Assembly (NCBI GenBank): GCA_009602725.1
Contig: WELB01000008.1
Location: 9,710-20,697 of the forward strand
DNA from: Spirogloea muscicola
Lineage: Eukaryota > Streptophyta > Zygnematophyceae > Spirogloeales > Spirogloeaceae
Length of the DNA: 10,988 nt
Direction: 5' to 3'
The notes below the pieces were generated by a model. The model saw only the letters and a list, made by a program, of their open reading frames with translations. It had not been told where the DNA came from and searched no databases. Position 1 is the stretch's first letter, and every line of letters starts with the position of its first letter. The position numbers were made by a program, and so were the translations under genes. Shown in pieces: positions 1 through 8,900 of this stretch.

Positions 1-118
1 GGGGACCCACTTCCAGGAGCCCAGCATCTCTGATCTGCGGCTGCTTAGCAGGGGTTACTGAGTGTCTCGTAGCAGCTTTGTTTCTGTTACTTAGCGCTTC
101 CCCTGGCCCCCTTCTCGT
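1..118 (+). repeat. Repeat family copy A: 3' end of an unknown reading frame plus downstream sequence
   Basis: Bases 2-61 read as the C-terminal end of an unknown protein, with motif GTHFxEPSISDLRLLSRGY (first residue at 2-4) followed by TGA at 59-61. The same motif and stop occur in copy B at 10425-10545. Similarity between the two continues about 55 bases beyond the stop, through a stretch containing tttctgtt, cttagc and cttcccctgg. Bases 1-55 are identical to the contig's last 55 bases. The shared reading frame together with shared flanking DNA points to a dispersed or locally duplicated element. I do not recognise the family. Confidence 0.75.
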
Positions 119-137
119 ACTCTGTTCATTCTTTTTC

Positions 138-156
138 GGGCTGGTTGTTCCAGCCC
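138..156. other. Short perfect hairpin in repeat-rich flank
   Basis: GGGCTGG (138-144) and CCAGCCC (150-156) are perfect inverted repeats around a 5-base loop, ttgtt. It lies between repeat copy A and a 17-base repeat at 161-177. It looks like a terminator stem, but the setting is eukaryotic and no T-run follows, so I give it no function. Confidence 0.35.
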
Positions 157-160
157 CTAT

Positions 161-177
161 TCTCAATGGGCGAGCAC
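161..177 (+). repeat. Short dispersed repeat shared with 10398-10414
   Basis: The 17 bases TCTCAATGGGCGAGCAC occur here and exactly at 10398-10414. Both copies are followed by a pyrimidine-rich stretch ending in AG (tttcttctag here, cttctcttccag there). At the right-hand site this directly precedes repeat copy B. It may be the 3' end of an intron in the repeat's ancestral gene. Confidence 0.6.
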
Positions 178-396
178 TTTCTTCTAGTAGGTGGCAGAAG
201 GGCTCCATTCCTGGCATCTAGTATTCATGCATCGAGTAGTGACCTTTATGTTGAGACCCGTGGTTATTGAGCGGGTCAATCTGCTGTAGGTTATGTAGAT
301 CTTCAGATGTGCTTGCCTTTGTACATGGCCATTTGGCCTACATTTCTTTCTAATACACGGTCTCGTTCAGCGCCAAGCCATCGTTGCATGCTGTAG

Positions 397-483
397 ATGC
401 GGCTATCATTGAGTCTACAGCGCTCCCAGGCACTCGCGATTCACCAGCGTGCTGGTCGTGCATTAGCCCAGGCTAGTGGCTTC
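397..483 (+). pseudogene. Decayed fragment of the unknown repeat-encoded protein
   Basis: The frame from ATG at 397 reads MRLSLSLQRSQALAIHQRAG and then RALAQASG. This is clearly related to MRLAVSLQRSMARALHLRAG and RALAAASG in the open frame near the right end of the window (10838 onward), with roughly two thirds of positions identical by eye. An in-frame TAG at 394-396 sits just before the ATG, and I see no clear similarity upstream or after the ASG. I read it as a truncated copy of one internal segment. The loss of similarity after ASG lies where copy C continues into GTHF, so this may be an exon edge. A short independent gene starting at this ATG is possible but unlikely. Confidence 0.5.
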
Positions 484-561
484 CGTGGTGGTGCTTTGGC
501 TCCTCAGTATAGCTTGTCAGGTATGCATGTTCACTCGGGGATACTTAGTGTCCCCCTTAGT

Positions 562-1444
562 CAGCCCCTCAGTCATTACCAGTCAACAGGACATTTGTAA
601 GGCTAGAATGGCCTCCCTTCTAATCCCATGCGCACCGCCCGCCTTATCTCTTTCAGTAGAGGGCGATGGTTGTGGTAGAAACGGCTCTTCTTATTTACGG
701 CACTGGCTGTGAGAGGCCAGCCCAAAGCAATGTACACGGCCAAAAAGAAAAGAGATTTAGTCGAGCTGCTTTGTGTCTGTGCTTGACGTCCCCACACGCG
801 ACAGCATAAGCGCCTTCGTAGCAGCACCAATGGCGGAAATTAGCGACGGCCAAAGTGACGAGCTGCCCGTGACAGCTCTAGCCGAGAGGCTGTGTCATGC
901 ACGTAAATTGTTACAGATTGCTGTTGCATGCGTGCTTCATCATACACGTCCTCCCACAGCTTGAAGTTTTCAAGGGGAGGGGGAGTATGTGTCTGTGGAG
1001 CCGAAGTGTGCAACACATGCCAATCAAGGTGTTGCTCCTCGAGATGAGCGGCAGATAGTCAGCTGCCTGACTAGCGACAGAATTAAATATATGTGGCAAA
1101 CCGTGTGAGCAATATGCAGCAGACAAAGCTAGCTAAGGTGGGATGCAAGGAGGTGAGGGTTGTGCAATCTGAGTTGGAGCGGAGCCAACAGTTGATTAGG
1201 CAGCAAAGTCTCGCATGGATGCCTTCACTCACCAAACTACCAGCAAGGACAGTGGCATCATGAGGCTAGATTCGATGAAGGGTACCTCATGGAAGCGACT
1301 ACTTGGTAGGAGCAGATTCTGTTATGGCTTGCTGTATCTGGACTAACATCAGGAGGAGCAATAAGTGAAGCATCTGGTCAAGGAGAACCTGTCCTTTGTA
1401 GCAACTTCTTCAGGCCGAGATGGGCCGCATAGGCCTACATAGGT
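562..1444. other. Intergenic region downstream of FIGL1; no gene seen
   Basis: This stretch holds only short open frames on both strands, and none resembles a known family or shows convincing splice partners. It should contain the 3' UTR and polyadenylation site of the minus-strand FIGL1 gene, whose stop is at 1445-1447. I find no AATAAA on the minus strand close to that stop. A minus-strand TGTAA occurs near 910-915, about 530 bases beyond it. That is the green-algal type of signal, but the distance makes it weak. Confidence 0.4.
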
Positions 1445-2234
1445 CTAGCTCGTGATCCCACCAAATTGCTGATTCCAAAGCTCGTATTGCCCGAGCTCCC
1501 CCGGTGCCACAGTTCGCCGCACCTGTTGGAGGGCAAAGGCAAAATCCTGCAATGACACCGTCCTCTTCAGATCATCAGTCCTGCAGCCATTTGATAAATT
1601 ATCCAGTTTAAGAGACAGGAGGGTAAGAGAACGCTGTGATCCGTTTATTGACAGCCTCGGATAATTAAAAGCTAGGCAACAAAAATACGTGAAGTGATCA
1701 TGCACCTGTGCAGAAATAGCTCGCATTTCGTCTGTGCTTATGGAAGCTAGGTCAAGGCCTGCCGTTATAGCCTCTCGCAGCGGGACCATTGATGCCTCCT
1801 GTACCAGGTTCTTCATATCGGATCCAGAGTAGCCTGCAGATGACATTTGCAAACGGCATTGTAGCTCAGTCTTTCAAAGCAAGCCAGCCTGCTTTACTCT
1901 GTATGCACATCACGGTGTAGTACAGCTGCCTCCTGATGAGCAGCCGCTCTAGAGAGCAGAAAGCTGCCCCACATGTTCTCGTTAGATCATCATATGGCAG
2001 AATCACATAATCATATCAAAGTAACCGCCAGAATCAAATCAGACTCTCACTATGCATGCACCTCTTTCATGCATCTGTTGGGATGGATTCAAGAGAATCA
2101 ATAGGTTTCAATCCTGATCTCCATGCTGCCATGCTAACCTTCTGTTTGTTCTGCAACGACAGCTACCTCTGCTTCTGACAAGTTCAAGAGCTTATCCTTC
2201 ATCAAGAGGTTCTTGATGATAGCACCTCTTGCCT
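1445..2234 (-). other. FIGL1: FIGL1 C-terminal lid and Vps4-type tail (exons 11-13)
   Basis: Exon 11 (2234-2139) reads [20 protein letters not shown]. Exon 12 (1833-1706) reads [20 protein letters not shown] and ends EMRAISAQ. The next acceptor is taken at TTGCAG (exon start 1546), giving [22 protein letters not shown] and ending in FGGITS. That junction matches the family pattern DMRxVxxQDFxxALxxVR exactly. The intron tail before it reads LKRTVSLQ in the same frame, but the conserved alignment favours splicing after it. Stop TAG is at 1445-1447. Confidence 0.88.
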
Positions 2235-5200
2235 CTGCAGGATGTATAATAGCAGCTCAGAGAAAATTGCAGGACAAGCTTGGGTGACCAATTGCTAGCA
2301 ACTTGCAGAAAGTGATTAAGGAGATAGACTCGCATGCTGTGGGCAATGAAAGAATGCCATGAAAATGGGTGAAACAAGACCTGCAGTTGGCAGTGGTATG
2401 TAGAGCTTTTTAGCCAGCCTTCGTCTCGCTGCTTCATCAAGCTCCTGAGGCCTGTTAGTAGCTCCTGAGAATTCATGGGTGACCAGGCTGCTCAGTCAAG
2501 GATGGCAACTTGGTCCTTTGCTTACTGAGCACCTTGTGTTATTTGTACAAGCTCAGAACCATCCTCTCTTTCTTCTTTTTTGCGTACAATGTCGTGCAAA
2601 GCTCGACTAAATACCTATCAGCAAAATTTTGTCATCACCGCTACTGCAACCCTCCATCTCGATCAGAAACTGTGTCTTCAATCGACGACTTGACTCGTGC
2701 TCTCCATCTGACTTCCGCTGTAATAGCAGCAAGTGTGAAGCATCAGCATGACGCCTGCTCACGCATGTAGTCGGCTAACATCCTTGTGAGTGATCGATAG
2801 CAGTCAGCCAATAAACATTGTAGAAGAGAGTGTCTCAAAATCACCTGGCAAAGCAGAGAATCTATCTCATCAATGAAGATCACTGCAGGCTGATGGCAAG
2901 CAGCGACGCCAAAAAGTGCCCTCACCAGCTTCTCACCCTCTCCTATCTTCAGCAATTCAGTATGATCTATGTCAGTATCAGTGCGGCTAGTATGCACCTC
3001 ACGCTCCTATTTGAAAAGATGTCTTGTCCTAGCTCACACTATGCTGTCCTTGTTGAGCAAGTTGGACAACTTTGACGAAGCAATGTACATTGCCTTGGCA
3101 AGTGGTTGCATGATGTAGTAGATGTATCAGTAGTGGGGATTTTAAGTTGAGTGAATGTGACAGACCCATTTGCTTGTCATTGAACTAGCTGAGATTGAGA
3201 AGAAGGTTGCCTTGGCATTGCTAGCGATTGCCTTGCCTATCAAAGTCTTCCCTGTGCCCTGGAAGGCACAGATATGCGCAGCAGTAATATCTGAGCGTGA
3301 GCGCTGACAGAAAGTACTGGAGAATAAATCATGAGGGTTTGCTTATCATACCTCTGTGCACTGCACAAAAGACCAAGCACTTCAATCGTGGGCAGTCACT
3401 TACAGGAGGGCCGAAGAGGAGTAGTCCTTTTGGAGCACTCCTGACTCCCGTGAATAGGTGAGGGGCCAGCAGAGGCATAATGACAGCCTCATAGACACTC
3501 CTCTTTGCATGCTCCAAGCCGGCTGCACATTGACAAGTGGGTGCAGATATCATCCATGATTTCAAAGCTTTGATGTGCTTCTGCAGGAACAAGCAGGTTG
3601 ATGAGACTTGGCTAATGACAAGTAATCTCCCTTTTGTCAGATGACAATAAAGTGGATATAGCATCAGACTCACCAATATCGTCCCACGTTGTGTTGGGGT
3701 TCTTCTGCATTATCTCATTGCTTACATGCTCCAAGAGGCGGGGCTCCAGATTCCGCAACCTACCCGGAAGCTCGCCATCTGGCCCTGCCAGTTGCTCGAG
3801 ACTGGAACCGAACAGCGCGTAAGAATAGCAGCATGGATGCCTCTGCTTGCAGCAAATGTCACTAAAAGGAAGCAGGTAAATATAACAAGCTGGCGCATAC
3901 GTTCTCATAGAGGAAAATGAAGCTCACCACTTCAATGTGGACTCCTCCAAGGTATTGTCATTGTTCAAGTTGCCTCGGAGCAGGTTAGCAGCACCTTGAG
4001 AGGAATCTGTCCTTGTTGGTGGGTTGAAATTACCCCTTGTGCCTCGTCTAGCAAGGCCAACAGCTGTAGCCCTGATTGGGTGGCCAACATGCGGCTGCTC
4101 CTCCTCGTCCTTCTTGCATTGACCTTTTTGCATGCCCTTTGGCCTCCTCATGGCATCAGCAGTCTGCAGATATAAAAAGTTACAGCCGAGACGTTTGCAA
4201 GCCTGTGATACTTGGTAACAGGAGACTGTGTCAAGTGACATACATGCAGGCTTTAGCATGAAGAGACATTTAAGAGAGAAGAAGATTTTCTGAGATATAG
4301 GGCGTCACTTTGGTGGAGCGTACAAGCTTCTCGCTGGCTGTCATGAACTTGGCCATGATTGGACCACTGCTCTTGTGGAAAGCCGATTCTGACGATGCTT
4401 TGGTTCTGTCAGACGGACGACCGCGTTTGCTTCTGGCCGTTCGGAAGTAGATGCCAGGTGTTGCTTCTGTGTCACTGTCCCTGCTTGTACAACCCGAAGG
4501 CTCTTGAGCAGCTGGAGTAGATGTTCGTGCTGCTTCTTCTGGTACCTATTGTGGCCACAGTATGTCAGTTGTCAGTTGCCAAATACTAATAACAGGGCAT
4601 GTATGATTTTATGGTGTGGCTCTCTACTGCTTAATGAAAGAGAGCAGTTATTCACCATCAATATGATCCTTGATTGAAATACTCAAGCAGTTCTCTACCC
4701 GACAGAACTCGACCTTGACAGACCTGGAGCTTGTCGGCAAGTGTCGAGTCGCTGTTCAGCAGCACCTTGACCTCGTCAAGAAGCTTCAAATCCTCCAGGC
4801 TGATGATATCTGCTGCAGTAATCTGTAACTTTGAGCCATCCGCAAAGCCGCCTTGTTCAGCCGGATTTCTGTAGTGTGAGCAGCATTCAATGAGAACAAG
4901 GATCATCATTGCTGTACAGAATATTGATTCTTCCAAATTAATCTCTCCAATCTTGCATTATAATGTTGTCCACCTGACAGGCAGCATTCTCACTTTCAGT
5001 ACAATGTAAGAGAGCATCAGGAGTATCACAGCGTCGTTTCTCTGAAGCTTTCCACCTCATTATCTGCTCTCTTTGTCGTGCCGTATCAAGTATGGTGTAG
5101 CACCGGCGTCGTATTGGGTCCAGGTACACGCGATCCTCGTGCGAACGAGACTCGCACTCAAGGAAGCTCAGGAGCCGCAAAGACAGGCTGTACACTTGTG

Positions 5201-5288
5201 AGGCGTTGCCATCTTCGAGCGCCTTCTCTGCTCCGAACAAGTAGGCCTGCAGCCGGTGGTACTTGACGTCCGCCGGCAAGGAAGGCAT
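1445..5288 (-). CDS. FIGL1: FIGL1, fidgetin-like 1 AAA ATPase (13 exons)
   Basis: This is a nuclear AAA ATPase. The family takes apart RAD51/DMC1 filaments and limits meiotic crossovers, acting with FLIP/FIRRM. Exons, in transcript order: 5288-4994, 4911-4724 (or 4911-4699), 4545-4309 (or 4538-4309), 4163-3928, 3861-3674, 3522-3404, 3258-3166, 2946-2845, 2717-2615, 2464-2381, 2234-2139, 1833-1706, 1546-1445. With these coordinates every phase matches and the product is 656 aa (662 with the alternative pair), close to the roughly 670-680 residues known for the family. The start ATG has an ACC context. Diagnostic pieces are [78 protein letters not shown] and a YELWNQQFG end. Order and content separate it from katanin and spastin. 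All introns are GT-AG, 66-305 nt. The gene is divergent from MPS1. Confidence 0.93.
2381..3861 (-). other. FIGL1: FIGL1 AAA ATPase core (exons 5-10)
   Basis: Exon 5 (3861-3674) gives the linker [16 protein letters not shown] and TTWDDI. Exon 6 (3522-3404) gives [19 protein letters not shown] and ends in GPP. Exon 7 (3258-3166) opens with GTGKT, so the Walker A loop is split by a phase-0 intron, and contains [14 protein letters not shown]. Exon 8 (2946-2845) has [15 protein letters not shown] and Walker B VIFIDEID, with the catalytic glutamate intact. Exon 9 (2717-2615) covers [18 protein letters not shown] to KILLIG and lacks any ATG-started frame of note. Exon 10 (2464-2381) carries sensor-1 asparagine in GATNRP and the arginine-finger segment AARRRL. 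All catalytic residues I can check are present, so the enzyme should be active. Confidence 0.92.
3928..4163 (-). other. FIGL1: FIGL1 exon 4 with FxPP RAD51-interaction motif
   Basis: After CTGCAG this exon reads [15 protein letters not shown], an acidic-basic linker, then [22 protein letters not shown] (about residues 286-289) lies where known FIGL1 proteins carry FVPP within the region that binds RAD51. It is therefore the likely recombinase-docking site. The exon is 236 nt, starts in phase 0 and ends in phase 2 at TG|GTGAGC. The next intron is only 66 nt, the shortest in the gene. Confidence 0.8.
4309..4545 (-). other. FIGL1: FIGL1 exon 3: disordered linker with TAxEKL motif
   Basis: The frame reads [18 protein letters not shown], then a basic Ser-rich linker, then [27 protein letters not shown] resembles the FKTAKEQL segment that precedes the RAD51-binding region in animal FIGL1. 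The exon has no long ATG-initiated open frame, so an ORF scan would miss it. It starts after CAATAG (phase 0) or, seven bases in, after ACCAG (phase 1), each pairing with one exon 2 donor. It ends at AAA|GTGACG. Confidence 0.75.
4699..5288 (-). other. FIGL1: FIGL1 N-terminal exons 1-2
   Basis: Exon 1 (5288-4994) begins [20 protein letters not shown]. The stretch from [14 protein letters not shown] through LDPIRR recalls the plant FIGL1 N-terminus as I remember it. It ends at AAA|GTGAGA in phase 1. Exon 2 then starts at 4911 after TTCTGTACAG, reading [20 protein letters not shown] and on to a charged, leucine-rich stretch ([15 protein letters not shown], residues about 120-145). An alternative exon 1 donor is CAG|GTGGAC at about 4977. 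The frame of exon 2 stops at TGA shortly after [10 protein letters not shown], so the donor must lie upstream: CAG|GTCTGT (exon end 4724) or G|GTAGAG (exon end 4699). The exon 2 domain is not one I can name. Confidence 0.65.
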
Positions 5289-5600
5289 GGTGAGCGCTAT
5301 TGACGCTGTCCTCTGAGACTGGCCACACAGCTACTCTTCTGCCGCGTCCTGCTGCCACGTCTCATTTGACCAGACACCTGGCCAATGATCTCCCTCTTGA
5401 TATCCAGAAATCTTCCACCATCATTGGAGGTGCAGGTCGCAGCAGTGCTTCAAGCTTGCAGCGCGACCACCAGCAGAGGATGCAAGCGCAGAAGGCGAGC
5501 CGGACGCCCTGCCGCCCCGCGGCAGACAGCTGGCCCAGCCGGGCGCCGCGAGTGCGGAGGGCTGGGGTCGCGCGGCGCAAGGCCTTCCCGCGCGGCTCAC

Positions 5601-5631
<31 letters not shown>

Positions 5632-5634
5632 CTG
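5289..5634. promoter_or_regulatory. Candidate bidirectional promoter between FIGL1 and MPS1
   Basis: Only 346 bases separate the FIGL1 start (5288, minus) from the first in-frame ATG of MPS1 (5635, plus), so the two genes must share this space for promoters and 5' UTRs. A CCAAT box stands at 5382-5386 near the middle. I see no TATA box on either side. GC content rises sharply toward the MPS1 side, ending in a (GCG)10 run. Open frames cross the region in several frames but none resembles a protein family. The limits assume these two start codons. Confidence 0.6.
5601..5630 (+). repeat. (GCG)10 triplet microsatellite in MPS1 5' leader
   Basis: Ten perfect GCG units end five bases before the first in-frame MPS1 ATG. 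If transcribed, the run lies in the 5' UTR. Such tracts often vary in length between individuals and can form stable RNA structure. Confidence 0.85.
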
Positions 5635-5874
5635 ATGATGGCGCCACAGCGATTTTGTATTCTCCAACGGGCGCGCGACGGGGGCAGACTAGCGCCGTTC
5701 CGTCCGCGGGGTGGGAAGGTCTCTCGCCTCCCTACGAAGATGGGAAAGGAGGCGCTCTTGCCGTCAGCTGCCGTCGGCGAGGCGACTGGCGATTCCTCCG
5801 ACGGAGGCGCCGTTGGAACCAACGGCGGCCGCGCGGGCCGTTGGATGCTTCAAAAGCGAGACTCTCACGCCGCT

Positions 5875-5910
<36 letters not shown>

Positions 5911-8900
5911 TCCGCCGTCGAACGTTGGCAGGCAGTCGCCGCCGCCGTTCTCCATGCAGGCAGCCCACCACCGCAACCACTGCCGCTCGGGGCGGCCGTG
6001 GCGGCGGCGGCGGCCGCGGCGGCCCGAGGACTAGCGATGAAGCACCCGCGATATCGCCGCGGCTGTCCCGCCGGGGTTNGCAGCGCGGCGACCGCCTCCT
6101 CCGCCCCCGCGCCGCCGCCGCCGTCGTGGGAGGTGAAGCTGCGCCAGAACCTGCAGCACTTTCAGGCGACCAAGTCGCGCACGCCGGCGCTGGAGACGGT
6201 TTTCGAGCACCGCGGCAACGGCGGCGGCGGCGCAGCCGCCGCGAGGCGGAGCGCCGGGCGGTCGTCGGCGGGCGCCAGCGCCTCTTCGTACTCCCGCTCC
6301 TCGACGTCCATGATAACCACTGGCAGCAGCAGCTCCGGCGGCGGAAGTGGCGGCAGCAGCAGCACCGAGGACGACACCGTGGACCTCCACACGCCGCGGC
6401 CTGACCTGGCCGTCGCCATAGGCGGCGCCGGCGAGGCCCTGCACCAGACGCCGCTGTTGCATCCGGTAGCTGCTGCCACGATCGCTACTGCCACAGTCGG
6501 GGGCAGTGGCAACCCTCCCGACGTCACGCCTCTCCCGAGCTTCAGGCCGCGGAACGTCGAAGCCGGCACCGGCGGCGGTACCGAGTCTGTCGAGAAGGCC
6601 GGCGGCTCCTCGATGACCGCGAGCCACCACAAGCCGGCCAAACGTTGGGGTGAGAGCCTAATGGCTGGCTACTGGCAACACCGCTAACGGTCTTGAGATC
6701 AGGTCTCTCAGGATGGCATTGAGTGGATGGGATACTTGCTAATGGATATGGACATGGATGCTATGGTAGCAGGCAGCCTCCTGTCGTCAGGGCCGGCGCG
6801 GCGCGTCGTCAAGTCCAAGGACGAGCTCGCTGCCGAGCAACCTGCCAAGGAGACGCAGACAGTGGTACAAAGACCGGAAGAGCGGGCCAATGGGCCTCCA
6901 GATCACGACGCAGCGAGACTCCGCGAGCGAGAGCCGGAGGAGGAAGCCATGGACCGGAGAAAAGTGGAGAGAGCAGCGCACGTGCCGGCAGAGCTTGATC
7001 ACGGAGGGGGGCGTGCAGAAGCCCTGAGGGATGGGGCGCCAGGAGAGGGAGAGGAGGAGGAGCTCGAGAGGGCGAGCGACAGGGGAAGGGAGGAGAGGGA
7101 GGCAGAGGCAGCGAGGAGTAGCAAGAGGGAGAGCGAGAGGATGGAGGATGATGTGGGGAGGAGGGAGGTTGAGAGGGAGGAGGAGAGGAAGAGGCAGGGC
7201 GGCGGCGAGCGGGAGAGGCAGCGGCAGCGTGAGCGGCTCCTGCTGGTGCGGCAGCTGCCCCTCTCGCTGCCGCCGCCCAACAGGCTGCCCACTGACGAGG
7301 AGCTCCTGGCCCGCATGCTTGCGCCTACGCCCAGCGCCGACGGCAGTGGCAGGACGGCAGCAGCAGCCAGCTGCGGAGCAGCAGAGCCCCTGCAAGCAGT
7401 GCCGTCCTCTGCCTGGGAGTGCGCGCAGCGGCCGCCACCAAGTCGGCATCAGACGGAGGTCCCCGCCTCCGCAGGTCATTCAGGGAAGGCTGCCGCTGAG
7501 CCTCTCAAGAGGGTGCAAGCCAGCAATCAGCAGCCGCCGTCCCTCCCGCCAGCCGCAGCGCCGCCGCGGTCGACTCCAAAGCCTGCCTTGAGGGAGGACG
7601 ACAACATGTTGGTGGTCAATGGAATGGCGTACCAGAAGCTCAGTGTCATTGGGAAGGGCGGGAGCAGCAAGGTGTACAAGGTAGTGGCGCCAAGCCGCGA
7701 TGTGTATGCTCTCAAGCGCATCCGGCTGGCTGGGCGCGATGCCGACTCAGCTCGGGGGTTCCGCGAGGAGGCCACACTGCTGCACCGGCTGCGTGGCAAG
7801 CGCAACATTGTGCAGCTCATTGACTCTGAGGTGAGAGGCCTTGGAGGGCCATTGCGTGGAGGCTCTCCTGCAGTGCTGCTATGTCATCAGGAGTCGCTTC
7901 AGTGGTGACATTCTGGCAGCAGCCGCGCCGCATGACTGCCGCCCTGATCTCCTACCTCTTCTCCTGACACGCTCGCTGCTGCCAGGTCGCGGAGCGGGAA
8001 GGGCTCATCCTCCTGGTGCTGGAGTTTGGCGAGATCGACCTCGCACGTCTGCTGACGAAGATGCAGCGGGCCTGCGACGATGGTGTCGGCACTCCCTCCA
8101 GCTGCTTCCCGCGGATCAGCGACAACTTTGTGCGACTCTACTGGCAGGTATGCTCCAAGGCAGGACTCAGCTTGAGTGTGTCTGCTGCCAAGCAGTGGCC
8201 GTCTCAAAGTGGCTGACCACGCTGACAGCCGGCAACGCAACGATTCGCAGAACATGCTGGAGGCTGTGCACACGATCCACGAGGAGCGCATTGTGCACTC
8301 GGATCTGAAGCCTGCCAATTTTCTGCTAGTCGAGGGCGAGCTGAAGCTCATTGATTTCGGCATAGCGCGTGCGCTGCAAAGCGATACCACCAACATTGTC
8401 CGCGAGACGCAGGTTGGCCAACCGAGTGCTCCCCTCTCACAAATTGGACAATTCGAATTTGACGTTTACTATATAAGAGTGACAGCCAGAGCTACAGGAA
8501 AGCTATTAGCTTTTCGAGCTAGCGAGGCCGGAAAGAAGTGATCTCTTGGGGTGGCAGCTCAATTGAAGCCTGCCCCTGGCGGCGGCTGGGCTGCTCCTCC
8601 GCAGGTGGGCACGCTCAATTACATGTCCCCCGAGGCAATCGTAGGCAATGGACGGAGTGCCGGCGGGGACGCTCCGACGGGCGGCATCCGCGTCGGCCGT
8701 GCAACCGACATCTGGTCGCTTGGCTGCATCCTGTACCAGATGGTCTATGGCCAGGTTGGCTACCATCCTTCAATGGAGACCCCATCATGCGCTGCTGAAA
8801 TAACTGCTCGATTGACAGAAAAGCAGTGGAACTTCATGATGACCATGTTCGAGCCTGGAGGAAGAATCTGCCTGATCAGCCCCTCAGCTCGTGCATTGTG

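Larger units (their letters stand above)
5635..6649 (+). other. MPS1: MPS1 putative exon 1: low-complexity N-terminus
   Basis: One frame stays open for 338 codons with strong Ala, Gly, Ser and Pro bias. It holds Ala14 (5869-5910), Ala8 (6001-6024), a Ser/Gly-rich patch near 6320-6365 and a more ordinary segment, [20 protein letters not shown] (about 6115-6175), that could be a short helix. No domain is recognisable. Base 6079 is an N, so one residue is unknown. The likely donor is TTGGG|GTGAGA at 6650. Other frames are also open here because of GC richness, so this frame is chosen mainly for its position and its run toward the donor. An alternative is that the protein starts at ATG 6727 and this DNA is leader. 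Confidence 0.55.

Noticed and set aside
138-156. Hairpin as a rho-independent terminator
   Set aside because: The locus is eukaryotic and no T-run follows the stem.
773-964. Plus-strand 63-codon frame in the left flank
   Set aside because: Short, with no similarity I recognise and no supporting splice sites or repeats.
1547-1705. Coding read-through between FIGL1 exons 12 and 13, including LKRTVSLQ
   Set aside because: The family alignment joins EMRAISAQ directly to DFAFALQ; the extra residues interrupt it, and CAG|GTGCAT and TTGCAG give a phase-0 intron.
3329-3403. FIGL1 frame continuing past GPP into the following sequence
   Set aside because: The frame leaves the family alignment exactly at GTAAGT, and GTGKT follows after an acceptor at 3259-3261, so it is an intron.
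5869-6024. Regular triplet runs considered as a CRISPR or minisatellite array
   Set aside because: Units are three bases with no spacers; these are microsatellites coding alanine.
5385-6404. Plus-strand 339-codon frame overlapping MPS1 exon 1
   Set aside because: Almost all Arg/Ala from GC triplets, it does not lead into the kinase frame, and it includes the same N. The 5635 frame extends to the donor instead.
6031-6630. Minus-strand open frame of 199 codons opposite MPS1 exon 1
   Set aside because: Pure Arg/Gly/Ala composition produced by the GC-rich opposite strand; no domain and no splice or start logic.
6787-7479. Minus-strand open frame of 230 codons
   Set aside because: Its Leu/Pro-rich text mirrors the GAG/AGG-rich coding strand of MPS1; a shadow frame.
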